Shown: positions 1 through 7,276, counted from the stretch's first letter. The stretch: 10,769 bases of DNA from Anaerolineae bacterium (GCA_027022125.1 JALVZI010000228.1:1-10769), one strand, 5' to 3'. Notes: generated from the sequence alone by a model not told the origin. Made by a program: numbers and translations.

Positions 1-856
1 CGCCTTCCAGCAGCGGTCCGGCGGTGATGCCGGTGGCGGCGAAAAACGCATCTTCGGCGGTGACAAGGTCGCTCTCGGTGCGGATAGCATCCCATTCCGC
101 GCCGAATGCCGCCTGCACCCGCGCCCGTTCCGACTCGCTTTGGGGGGCGCATCGAACCTGCATCCCCCCACCCAGCGCTTTGACCGCCGCCGCAGTGATG
201 ACCGCTTCCGGCGTGCCGCCAATGCCCATCAGCACATCCACGCCGGAACCGGGAATTGCCGCTTGCAGTGCGCCCGCCACATCGCCATCGGTTTGCAGAC
301 TGACCCGCGCGCCCACCCGCCGAATGCGGCGAATGAGGTTGGCGTGGCGCGGTTTATCGAGCACGAACACCGTCAGTTTTGCCACCGGACGGTTGAGCGC
401 CGCGGCAATCCGCCGCAGGTTTTCGGCGGGGGATTGGGTAATGTCAATGACGCGCCGGGCACGTTTATCCACCACCAATTTATTCATGTACAGCGAAGGT
501 CCCGGATTCCACATGCCGCCGTGCGCGGTCAACGCAATCACCGAAATGGCGTTGCCGCGTCCCAGCGCCAGCAGATTGGTGCCTTCCACCGGGTCAACGG
601 CAATATCCACCTGCGGCGGCGAGCCGTTGCCGACCCGTTCACCAGCATACAGCATCGGGGCATTGTCTTTTTCCCCCTCGCCGATGACCACCCGCCCGTC
701 AAAGTTCAGTTTTCGCAAAACATCGCGCATCGCATCCACGGCGGCGCCATCGCCGGCGTTCTTGTCGCCGGTTCCCATAAATTGCGCCGCCGCCAGCGCG
801 GCAAACTCTGTAACGCGCACCAATTCGAGCGCCAAATGTCCCTGTGGCTCGTGCAT
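1..856 (-). CDS. glpX: Fructose-1,6-bisphosphatase class II (GlpX), C-terminus beyond window
   Basis: The product hydrolyses fructose 1,6-bisphosphate to fructose 6-phosphate in gluconeogenesis, in the cytosol. The minus strand reads open from ATG at 856-854 to the window edge, giving 285 codons. The family is about 320-340 residues, so roughly 35-50 are missing. Family motifs are in order: DKNAGDGAAVDAM (residues 31-43), VIGEGEKDNAPMLY (57-70), DIAVDPVEGTN (84-94), a KPRH segment, GIGGTPEAV around residue 217 and FFAATGITAGPLLEG at the cut end. From memory of E. coli GlpX, its metal and substrate ligands D33, E57, D85, E88 and E213 correspond to D36, E60, D88, E91 and E217, all present. The start is fixed by GGAGG five bases upstream. 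It is transcribed away from the beta-helix gene's terminator, from its own promoter, so it appears to be a separate unit. The plus-strand reading frames over this region are shadows. Confidence 0.95.
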   Translation of the reverse strand, partial: MHEPQGHLALELVRVTEFAALAAAQFMGTGDKNAGDGAAVDAMRDVLRKLNFDGRVVIGEGEKDNAPMLYAGERVGNGSPPQVDIAVDPVEGTNLLALGRGNAISVIALTAHGGMWNPGPSLYMNKLVVDKRARRVIDITQSPAENLRRIAAALNRPVAKLTVFVLDKPRHANLIRRIRRVGARVSLQTDGDVAGALQAAIPGSGVDVLMGIGGTPEAVITAAAVKALGGGMQVRCAPQSESERARVQAAFGAEWDAIRTESDLVTAEDAFFAATGITAGPLLEG

Positions 857-913
857 CTTTGCCTCCGCGTGCAAAATTCGGTTATTTACCGCAGCGTTTT
901 ATCACTATGGTGA

Positions 914-942
914 ATTATATCACTTTCTGCCCGATAATTCAA
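914..942 (-). promoter_or_regulatory. Sigma70-like promoter of glpX
   Basis: On the minus strand a -35 box TTGAAT (937-942) and a perfect -10 box TATAAT (914-919) are separated by exactly 17 bp. The predicted transcript start, near 907, lies about 50 bases before the glpX ATG. An imperfect palindrome, TCAC-N4-GTGA (902-905 and 910-913), lies just downstream of the -10 box over the start site and could be an operator. This is sequence matching only. Confidence 0.7.
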
Positions 943-1241
943 CGAAGGTATGGTTCATTGCCACCCAATCACCGTGACAAATGTTGCGCTTTTGCCCACA
1001 ACTTTCGTGAAGCGTGAAACGTGATGATTTGGTCAGCCGGCAATGTTCGCGGTGGATAAACGTTTTGCCTTGCCGCACAAGCACTACAACAGATTGAGAA
1101 AGGAACGGATAATTTGTGCGGTTGGTTGGAGATTGGTAATTAGAGGTTCGCCTGTTCGTTTATTTGTAAATTTGCTCATTACTTTGGATTTGGGACGTGA
1201 GACTTTGGACTGACTAACCTTGAACGATGAGAGTCTAAGAC
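943..1241. other. Intergenic stretch without a gene
   Basis: No reading frame with a start, ribosome site and recognisable product is visible on either strand. The segment has AT-rich stretches and a degenerate repeat of ACTTTGGA (1181-1188 and 1202-1209, with related TTTGGATTTGGGAC between), resembling decayed simple repeats. It separates the 3' end of the beta-helix gene from the glpX promoter; both are on the minus strand. Confidence 0.6.
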
Positions 1242-1280
1242 AAAAAAGAGCGGTGTGACAATAAAAGTCACACCGCTCTT
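1242..1280 (-). terminator. Rho-independent terminator of the beta-helix gene
   Basis: A perfect 14-bp inverted repeat (1246-1259 and 1267-1280, AAGAGCGGTGTGAC and its complement) encloses a 7-base loop. Read on the minus strand, the stem is followed by a run of six T (complement of 1242-1247). It begins 11 bases after the stop codon of the large gene, which fits a strong intrinsic terminator and isolates glpX from readthrough. Confidence 0.92.
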
Positions 1281-1291
1281 GAATACCTGCT

Positions 1292-4200
1292 TTATTTCAT
1301 CACCAACGGTAAATATATTCTTACCGTAGATTGCGTGGTATCTTGCACGCTAGCCTGCACTGTACTATTAACTTGAGAAACGGCTGTCACGGTGGTGACA
1401 TCGGTTTGAGTAGCACCGGCGGGAACATTGATTGTAACTTGCACGGTTGTTTGCGCGCCCGATGCCAGCGATACGGATGCCGGTGAAGTGGAAACACTCC
1501 ATCCTTGCGATGAAACCGCCGCAAAGTTGAAAGTGTCGCTACCGTTACCGCTATTGGTAATCGTATGGGTGTAAACAATGCTGTTGCCCGGTGCTGCGAT
1601 TCCTGTTTCATTTGCCGCCAAAGTCACTTTTGCAAATTGCAAAACCGTTCCGGTATCAACCACGCTATCGGTGGTTGTTCCTGCTGCAGCAGAGGAAGTG
1701 GCGGTAACTGTGGTCACGTCAATAGTTCCAGCGGCGGCGTTGGCGGGGACGGTTAATGATACGGTAACTACTGCACTGCCACCCGGCGCTACATTCACCG
1801 TAGAAGGTGAAACGCTGGTGCTCCATCCTTGTGATGAAGCTGCGCTCAGCGTAATGTTATCGGTGAAGTTGCCATGGGTGTTGTAAACGGTATGTTGATA
1901 TTGCATTACCAAACCCGGAACCAGATTGGTGGTTTCGTTAGCTTCGATATTCACATCTGCAACATTGGCAGCGGTGGTGTTTATGTCCACTGTGTCGATG
2001 ATGTCGGGGTCGGATTGGGAGGTAGCACGCACGGTAACGGAACTACTGACGCCGCCGGCGGCGTCAGCCGGTATCTCTATTGAGACATTAACGGTGGTTG
2101 ATGCACCCGGGTCAAGGGTAACGACATTCGGGGTAACTGTGGCATTCCAACTGGAAGCGGTTGTCTGCAACACCGTAAAGCGCGCCATAAAAGCACTGCG
2201 TGGCGTGCCGTCATAAGTATCCAAATTGAAAGTTGCCGCTGCGTCGCCATCGTTGGTGAGGGTTAGTGTGTACACCTTGGTTGTACCCGGCAACTCGGTG
2301 GATGACTGGTCGCTGGCAAGGGTTACGCCCGGTTGGTGATACTCATACGCGCCCATATCAACGGTGCCACCAACGGGAACGGGTCGTGGCACGCCATCCA
2401 AATCAAACGCCGGCATGGCGCTGTTGCCGCCGCTATTTATGGCAGGAGACGTACTTTGCAAATGATAATCGCCGCTACCAACAAAGAGGGGATTACTGTT
2501 GATGTTGCCCATGCCGGAAACGAGTGTGCCTTCAATATCGCTGTAGCCAATGTTCCGGCTGAAACGAGCGGTGTAGGTGGCAACCTGGGTGCGGGTCAGG
2601 CTTTCGTTATGACCCCAGACAATGGTATTAGAAAGATAGAGCGTGCTGGTAACGGTGCCGGTCATCAAAATACCGTAAGCCCCATTATCGGCGATGGTGT
2701 TGTTGTAGCCATAAAAATCGGCGTCTTGCACTGCCACGCCACCGCCACTGTTGTTGGCAACCAGTGTGTTAACACTGTTTCCCCACAGTTTTTGATAGGG
2801 CGCGGTGGTATCGGTGCTTTTGAAGAATATGCCCCCGGTATTGGTAGCACTATTGTTGGCAATGGTGTTACGGTTGAGGAAATACTGGCTGTCGCCCTCG
2901 CCGGTGATTGCCAGCCCGCCGGCAGTAGTGACGGCGCTGTTGGCGGTGATGAGATTGGTTGCCATCACCAAGCGTGAGCCATTGTACATTGTAACACCTA
3001 CCCCACCAGAATTCTTCTGCGCTGTATTTTCGGCGATAATGTTATCTTGCATCGTCAACATTCCAGCGTTGGTGAGGTAAGCATACATACCGCCGTAATT
3101 GCCGCCGTTGGTAGTGGTAAGATAAGCGGTGTTAGAGATGATATGGTTGTTGCGGAGGTCTGCCTCGCTGCCGGATTCAATGTACAGAGAGAGTCCGCCA
3201 TAATCGCCGCCCAAGACCTGTGTGCCGGAGATGCCGGCGCGGTTGCTTATAAGTTGGTTGTTGTGGAAGCGCAGGACACTGCCGCCATACACATCATCAA
3301 TCGCCAGCCCGCCGGTGTCGCCGCCAGCGGTGTTGCGGTTGAACTGGTTGCCCAGCATATCTACGGTGGTGCTGTCGTAGATCTCGTAGATGTAACAGCC
3401 GCCATAGTCACTCTGCGCAGTGTTGTCGTTGATCAGGTTGCGGTTGAAATGAATCACCACACCATTTTCCCAATCATCATCGAAATAGCATCCACCGCCG
3501 CTGCCGGCAGCGCGGTTGCGCTGTAGCTCATTATCCTCAAAATACCACACCGAGCCATAGTCAACATAATCATCAAAGAATAAACCGCCGCCGTCATCGG
3601 CAGCCACATTGTCGTTGATTTTATTGCCCCGCATCCAAACGGTGGACCCTTCGTCAATAGTATAGATGTATATGCCGCCGCCGTCGTGACCGAACGTGCT
3701 GGAAATGACATTACGGCTGATGATGTTGTCATTGAACTGCACCCGGCTGCCGTATTCCACCTCGTAGAAGTAAAGCCCACCGCCGGAACCGTTAATCGCC
3801 AGATTGCCACTGATGACGTTGCGGTTGAAGTCCAGCGTAACGCCCTCATAAGCTGGATTGTCCAAATACACCCCGCCGCCGCCACCGTGGGAGGTGTTGC
3901 CGGTAACGGTGTTGTCGCTAAAAGAAACATCTGCGCCATCGTAACCAAAGTAACTGCTGTAAAAGCCGCCACCGGAACTGCCAGCGGTATTGCCGGTAAG
4001 AATATTGCGGTCAAAACTGCCAGATACACCTTGATAGGCAAATCTGTCATTGTAAAAACCACCACCGGAACCACCGGCGGTGTTGTTGACAAACCGATTG
4101 TCGTTAAAGTGGAGTTCACCGCTATCGTAGGCGCGGTAAAAGTAAACCCCACCGCCATCGTTGGTGGTCGCTGTATTGTTTTCAAAGATATTGCGGCTCA

Positions 4201-6025
4201 TCGAAAGATTACAACCCTGTTTACATTCGTACCAGTAAACGCCGCCGCCAAAAAGGTTGGCGTGGTTGCCGCGATAGATGCCGTCATCGAAAATCATCTG
4301 CCCGGTACCTTGATGAGCGTTGTTGATGTAAAAGCCGCCGCCGTTGCTGCCTGCAGTGTTGCTGATGACCGTCAGGTGGTCGGCTTTGAGGGAAACGGTG
4401 AGCGGGTCGTTATAATAGATTTGGTCTATATAGAAGCCGCCACCGCTACGGCTAGCGGTGTTGCTGATGAAGCGGGCGGAGCTCATATCCAGATAGGAAC
4501 CGTAAATAGGTCCATACCTAAAATAGATGCCACCGCCGTTGCGACCGGCAGTGTTGGTTAGAAACTCGGTTTGGGTAAGCAACAAGGTTGAGCCGTTGTT
4601 ATCATTGCTTACATATAAGCCGCCGCCATCGTTGCCGGCGGTGTTGCTGAAGAAATGGCTGCCGCTCAAGTCCAGCAAGCCGCCGTCCTCGGCATAGGCG
4701 TATGCGCCGCCGCCCCGACCGGTAACAGCAGTGTTGCTGATGATGTGGGCATTGGTGGCAATGACGGTGTCGTTGCCGTCGTCAGCGCTCAGGTAAACGC
4801 CGCCGGTGTCGCCGCCGGCGCGGTTGTTGTAGACGTACAAATCGGGAACGCGAATAATAGAATGGTCATACGCATTAAAGTAGCCCCCGCCATAATCGCT
4901 ACTGGAGCCGCTGCCGGCGGCATTGTCACTGATGACAGTTCCGGGCAAATTGATAGACGAGTTGTAACGGGCTTTCACATAACCCCCGCCATAGCTATCG
5001 CCAACGGTGTTGCCGGTAATTTTCAGCCCGCCGCCGTTTATCTGGCTCTGGTAATCGGCGTACAGGTACAGCCCGCCATGATCCCCATTGGTGCCGGTGG
5101 CTATGTTGTCGCGGAATTCATTGTCGTAAAAAGCGGTGCTGGAATTGTGTTCAATATGCACATAACCGCCGGCATAGCGATAACCGCTACGGTTGCCGAT
5201 AACGCGGTTGCGGTTAAAGGTTCCGTGAGCGTTGTATATAGCGTCAAAGTAAATGCCGCCATATTGATCAGAGGCGGTAACGGTGGTGTTACTCAACACG
5301 GCATTATCTTCGATGGTAAAGTTGGTAAAACTACTGGCGTAAAGGTAAGCGCCGCCATAGTTATCGCCGGAAGCGTTGTAGCTGATAGTGTTGCCGGTGA
5401 TGGTCAGCGTGCCGGACAGAGAGACGTTGGCGTAGATACCAGCGTAATAATGCCCGCTTCCGGCGGCGGTGGCGTTGCTCATTACATCGTTGTTGGTAAT
5501 TTGCAAAGCAGAGCGATTGCGCGCGTCGGCGTAAATGCCGCCGCCGTCGTCGGCGGAAGTATTGTTGTGGATATAGTTGTTGTTGATAACAACAGTACTG
5601 TTGTCTTCCACGTCTACGTAAATGCCGGCACCATCTCCAGTGCCGGTGGTTGTAGCGTGGGCAATTTCAAAGCCATCTATGGTTACGTCAATGCCGCTGA
5701 CTCCCACACCACCAATATACAGGGCGCGTCCGGCGGGGCTGATAACCGTTGTGCGCGGAACGCGGCTGGTAAAGGCGCTGTTGTAGCCGCCCAGCAGGGT
5801 CACGCTTTTGGTGATGACCACACTTTCACTGAATGTCTCAGCTTGCACCAAAATGGTGTCGCCGGGGTTAACAGCATTAACCGCTGCTTGAATTGTACTA
5901 TATGTTCCACTACTTCCTACCGTGATGGTTGCTGCCTGAATAGTGGCAACAAAAAGTAGTGTTGACAAAATAATTAGAGCAAGTGTTATTGCACCGCCCA
6001 ACCTAAATACTTTCTTTGTGTGCAT
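1292..6025 (-). CDS. Giant secreted parallel beta-helix protein with NEW3-like domains and YLPLV tail
   Basis: This predicted extracellular or cell-surface protein has 1577 residues. Its molecular function is unknown; adhesion or polysaccharide binding is possible. Residues 1-31 are a signal peptide: KK and R, a long hydrophobic core, probable cleavage after IQA. Residues 32-105 resemble the N-terminal cap of pectate-lyase-like folds (TIQAAVNAVNPGDTILV). About 32 copies of a GG[GAVL]xY-type motif lie from residue 134 to 1094 at an average of 31 residues, with N and NTA turns, as in right-handed beta-helices. Residues about 1173-1229 (NPLFVGSGDYHL to DMGAYEY) resemble the choice-of-anchor region that often follows such helices. 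Three tandem Ig-like, NEW3-type domains span about 1232-1352, 1353-1462 and 1463-1565, the last two sharing SSQGWS. The chain ends in IYLPLVMK. There are only four cysteines: 601 and 605 (CKQGC), 846 and 877. No catalytic motif was recognised. The start follows AGGAGGAGG (6029-6037). It is monocistronic, with its own promoter and terminator. Confidence 0.93.
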   Translation of the reverse strand: MHTKKVFRLGGAITLALIILSTLLFVATIQAATITVGSSGTYSTIQAAVNAVNPGDTILVQAETFSESVVITKSVTLLGGYNSAFTSRVPRTTVISPAGRALYIGGVGVSGIDVTIDGFEIAHATTTGTGDGAGIYVDVEDNSTVVINNNYIHNNTSADDGGGIYADARNRSALQITNNDVMSNATAAGSGHYYAGIYANVSLSGTLTITGNTISYNASGDNYGGAYLYASSFTNFTIEDNAVLSNTTVTASDQYGGIYFDAIYNAHGTFNRNRVIGNRSGYRYAGGYVHIEHNSSTAFYDNEFRDNIATGTNGDHGGLYLYADYQSQINGGGLKITGNTVGDSYGGGYVKARYNSSINLPGTVISDNAAGSGSSSDYGGGYFNAYDHSIIRVPDLYVYNNRAGGDTGGVYLSADDGNDTVIATNAHIISNTAVTGRGGGAYAYAEDGGLLDLSGSHFFSNTAGNDGGGLYVSNDNNGSTLLLTQTEFLTNTAGRNGGGIYFRYGPIYGSYLDMSSARFISNTASRSGGGFYIDQIYYNDPLTVSLKADHLTVISNTAGSNGGGFYINNAHQGTGQMIFDDGIYRGNHANLFGGGVYWYECKQGCNLSMSRNIFENNTATTNDGGGVYFYRAYDSGELHFNDNRFVNNTAGGSGGGFYNDRFAYQGVSGSFDRNILTGNTAGSSGGGFYSSYFGYDGADVSFSDNTVTGNTSHGGGGGVYLDNPAYEGVTLDFNRNVISGNLAINGSGGGLYFYEVEYGSRVQFNDNIISRNVISSTFGHDGGGIYIYTIDEGSTVWMRGNKINDNVAADDGGGLFFDDYVDYGSVWYFEDNELQRNRAAGSGGGCYFDDDWENGVVIHFNRNLINDNTAQSDYGGCYIYEIYDSTTVDMLGNQFNRNTAGGDTGGLAIDDVYGGSVLRFHNNQLISNRAGISGTQVLGGDYGGLSLYIESGSEADLRNNHIISNTAYLTTTNGGNYGGMYAYLTNAGMLTMQDNIIAENTAQKNSGGVGVTMYNGSRLVMATNLITANSAVTTAGGLAITGEGDSQYFLNRNTIANNSATNTGGIFFKSTDTTAPYQKLWGNSVNTLVANNSGGGVAVQDADFYGYNNTIADNGAYGILMTGTVTSTLYLSNTIVWGHNESLTRTQVATYTARFSRNIGYSDIEGTLVSGMGNINSNPLFVGSGDYHLQSTSPAINSGGNSAMPAFDLDGVPRPVPVGGTVDMGAYEYHQPGVTLASDQSSTELPGTTKVYTLTLTNDGDAAATFNLDTYDGTPRSAFMARFTVLQTTASSWNATVTPNVVTLDPGASTTVNVSIEIPADAAGGVSSSVTVRATSQSDPDIIDTVDINTTAANVADVNIEANETTNLVPGLVMQYQHTVYNTHGNFTDNITLSAASSQGWSTSVSPSTVNVAPGGSAVVTVSLTVPANAAAGTIDVTTVTATSSAAAGTTTDSVVDTGTVLQFAKVTLAANETGIAAPGNSIVYTHTITNSGNGSDTFNFAAVSSQGWSVSTSPASVSLASGAQTTVQVTINVPAGATQTDVTTVTAVSQVNSTVQASVQDTTQSTVRIYLPLVMK
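1331..2332 (-). repeat. Three tandem NEW3-like Ig domains within the secreted protein
   Basis: Residues about 1232-1565 form three consecutive modules of 110-120 residues. Each opens with a strand of the type VTLAANET or VNIEANET, then a PG turn, a strand such as YTHTITNSGN, a W-containing segment (SWNATVTP, GWSTSVSP, GWSVSTSP), a PG or SG turn, then a strand ending IPADA, VPANA or VPAGA. Modules 2 and 3 are the most alike, which suggests a recent internal duplication. NEW3 or CARDB-type stalk domains are the nearest families I recognise. Confidence 0.7.
2650..5640 (-). repeat. Beta-helix repeat array, about 32 copies with a ~93-bp period
   Basis: The array encodes the GG[GAVL]xY rungs (DDGGGIYAD, DYGGGYFN, RSGGGFYID, NDGGGVYFY, GSGGGCYFD, NYGGMYAY and others). 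The first motif is at residue 134 and the last at 1094, giving a 31-residue mean period. Central copies are close to a GGG[FVIL]Y consensus. The last third drifts to forms such as GGLAID, GGLSLY, GGVGVT and GGIFFK. At DNA level the repeated Gly codons give runs of gcc/gccgcc on the plus strand, and long false reading frames on the opposite strand result. Boundaries are approximate. Confidence 0.85.
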
Positions 6026-6064
6026 AAGCCTCCTCCTGTTTTATTTTGCAAATATGTGCAACGT

Positions 6065-6093
6065 ATTATCGCATGCTCAACGTGAATAGTCAA
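6065..6093 (-). promoter_or_regulatory. Sigma70-like promoter of the beta-helix gene
   Basis: On the minus strand, TTGACT (6088-6093) and GATAAT (6065-6070) are separated by exactly 17 bp. The predicted start, near 6058, leaves a leader of about 32 bases that contains the ribosome site AGGAGGAGG. Confidence 0.7.
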
Positions 6094-6160
6094 TGTGAGA
6101 ATTGAAATTTTGGCATGGTTCATTTGCAATAAAACCAGCATAACTGTTCAGCCACAGGTT

Positions 6161-6260
6161 AAATAGAACACAGATGACGCGGATGATACAGATAAGCACG
6201 GTTTTTTCTGGTTTCTTTCAAGATTATTTCCACCGTCGAGACGCAGAGAAACGCAGAGCG
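6161..6260. repeat. Decayed dispersed repeat (left arm)
   Basis: It contains aaatagaacacagat (6161-6175), acgcggat (6177-6184), a further 'acagat' phrase and acgcagagaaacgcagagcg (6241-6260). The first two phrases recur inverted at 6627-6641 and 6609-6616. I recall phrases of this kind as scattered non-coding repeats in several bacterial genomes. No protein is supported. Confidence 0.55.
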
Positions 6261-6271
6261 TTTTATAATTT

Positions 6272-6457
6272 AGGACTTACGCAGGCGGAAGATTTCAGCC
6301 ACGAATTCCCACAGATTACACGAATTATCAAACAAAAATTGTAACTGTACCGGGTGTGATTGTATTTTGAATAATCGTCACCGTAGGGGCGAAGCGCTGC
6401 TTCGCCCCTACAAAAACACGACTAATTTTTATTTGTTGGTCAAAATGCGTAAGTCCT
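6272..6457. mobile_element. MITE-like element with 12-bp terminal inverted repeats
   Basis: The 186-bp segment starts with AGGACTTACGCA (6272-6283) and ends with its exact complement TGCGTAAGTCCT (6446-6457). It is flanked by a direct repeat ATAATTT (6265-6271 and 6458-6464), which fits a 7-bp target duplication, or 8 bp if the shared T is counted. It has no transposase-sized reading frame. Inside are the phrase cacagattacacga and a perfect hairpin (6383-6411). The structure fits a non-autonomous element mobilised in trans. The parent transposase family cannot be named from this window. Confidence 0.72.
6383..6411. repeat. Perfect 13-bp hairpin repeat, GTAGGGGCGAAGC type
   Basis: Arms GTAGGGGCGAAGC (6383-6395) and GCTTCGCCCCTAC (6399-6411) pair perfectly around a GCT loop, inside the MITE-like element. 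It is not followed by a clear T run beyond AAAAA on the plus strand, so a terminator role is unlikely. Half of this hairpin with its right flank recurs at 8782-8800 (18 of 19 bases), which shows it belongs to a dispersed repeat family. Confidence 0.75.
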
Positions 6458-6486
6458 ATAATTTTGATTTTGGAGTCAAAACTGTA

Positions 6487-6692
6487 CTAAAAATCGCAGA
6501 TACCGCCGTATAACCGGCTCTTGACCTTTATTTTCTCCGCGCTCTCTGCGGTAATTATTTTCATACTTTTTGCAGTAGGTCGCAGATAAAAATAAAAAGT
6601 CAGTGAAAATCCGCGTAATCTGTGCAATCTGTGTTCTATTTTCGCATTCACCGACCGGAGATTGCTTCGGTGCTGTGTACCTAGCAATGACA
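6487..6692. repeat. Decayed dispersed repeats (right arm)
   Basis: The segment holds a 'ctccgcgctctctgcggt' phrase (near 6535-6553), atccgcgt (6609-6616), atctgtgttctattt (6627-6641, inverted copy of 6161-6175) and a hairpin-like phrase attgct..agcaat (6661-6688). A 66-codon minus-strand frame runs through it, but its translation only reflects the repeat phrases. From 6693 to 6830 I see no gene and no further clear structure. Confidence 0.5.
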
Positions 6693-6835
6693 GGCTGGGT
6701 AGTTACTCATGCTCTTTGCTTCACATTGGCAACATCCGGGTATTTGTCAAGATGATGGTCAGTCATCGGTAAAATGCGCCCCCCTTGAATAGTTACCCCA
6801 AAAGTTTCAACAAGTTCGGCTGGGTAAAGCAGTTA

Positions 6836-6864
6836 TTGACACAAATTTCACTATGAGGTATGAT
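6836..6864 (+). promoter_or_regulatory. Sigma70-like promoter of the thioredoxin-like gene
   Basis: A consensus TTGACA (6836-6841) and TATGAT (6859-6864) are separated by exactly 17 bp. The predicted start, near 6871, leaves a leader of about 29 bases that carries AAAGGAG (6884-6890). Confidence 0.8.
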
Positions 6865-6899
6865 GAAATTGAATTTGCGCTATAAAGGAGCATGTTTCA

Positions 6900-7232
6900 A
6901 TGACCGAGCCTGTTAAAATTACCGATATAAACTTTGATGCGGAAGTGTTGAAAAACGACCGGGTGGTGCTTGCCGGTTTTTGGGCGGAATGGAGCGGTGC
7001 ATCGAAAAAAATGCTGGACACGCTGCAAAAAGTGGCAGACGATTTACCTGCCGATGTGAAATTTGTGATGGTGGATATTGATGAAGCCCCGGCGACTGTG
7101 TCGGCATACAAAGTGCTGAAAGTGCCGACCACCATCGCCTTTAAAAATGGTCTGCCTGTATTTTCAGTGGTGGGAAAAGCCACAGCCTCTGAAATTAAAA
7201 AGAAACTGGAACCGTATCTGCTGCCGGAATAA
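6900..7232 (+). CDS. Thioredoxin-fold protein lacking both active-site cysteines
   Basis: The 110-residue protein has the size and order of a classical cytosolic thioredoxin and aligns with E. coli TrxA numbering: FWAEW (27-31), the active-site position 32-35, a VDID strand (58-61), the cis-proline loop VPTT with P76, and FKNG followed by the last strand and helix. The catalytic motif WCGPC is replaced by WSGAS: S32 and S35 stand for both cysteines and A34 for proline. The buried Asp26 of TrxA is G26. The whole protein has no cysteine, so it cannot act as a dithiol oxidoreductase. A binding, scaffold or chaperone-like role is an inference. The start at 6900 has AAAGGAG nine bases upstream; an ATG at 6892 meets a stop after two codons. 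It appears to be a single-gene unit. No clear terminator was found after it. Confidence 0.92.
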   Translation: MTEPVKITDINFDAEVLKNDRVVLAGFWAEWSGASKKMLDTLQKVADDLPADVKFVMVDIDEAPATVSAYKVLKVPTTIAFKNGLPVFSVVGKATASEIKKKLEPYLLPE

Positions 7233-7276
7233 AACAGGTGAATGAGCGAATGACAGTGACGACTCGGCGCGCCACC

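Noticed and set aside
24..977. Long plus-strand open frames (317 and 257 codons) opposite glpX
   Set aside because: The minus strand encodes an unmistakable GlpX with all family motifs. The plus-strand translations are low-complexity and have no ribosome site or homology I recognise.
3454..4185. 243-codon minus-strand frame inside the beta-helix gene
   Set aside because: It is an out-of-frame reading of the repeat array, and its Thr/Ala/Pro-rich translation shows no domain.
4655..5959. 434-codon plus-strand frame, and others at 3686-4561 and 2333-2977, opposite the beta-helix gene
   Set aside because: They arise because the repeated Gly/Asn codons of the real gene rarely give stops on the other strand. 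The translations are Val/Ala/Gly-rich with no start context, and the minus-strand gene has a signal peptide, promoter and terminator.
6383..6411. Hairpin as a transcription terminator
   Set aside because: No gene ends nearby on either strand, and the hairpin belongs to a mobile-looking repeat with another partial copy at 8782-8800.
6161..6641. Repeat-rich spacer as a CRISPR array
   Set aside because: The repeats are few, inverted and irregularly spaced, with no constant repeat-spacer units.
6487..6687. 66-codon minus-strand frame in the repeat-rich spacer
   Set aside because: Its sequence is a translation of dispersed repeat phrases (cgcagag, cacagat). It has no Shine-Dalgarno site and no recognisable product.
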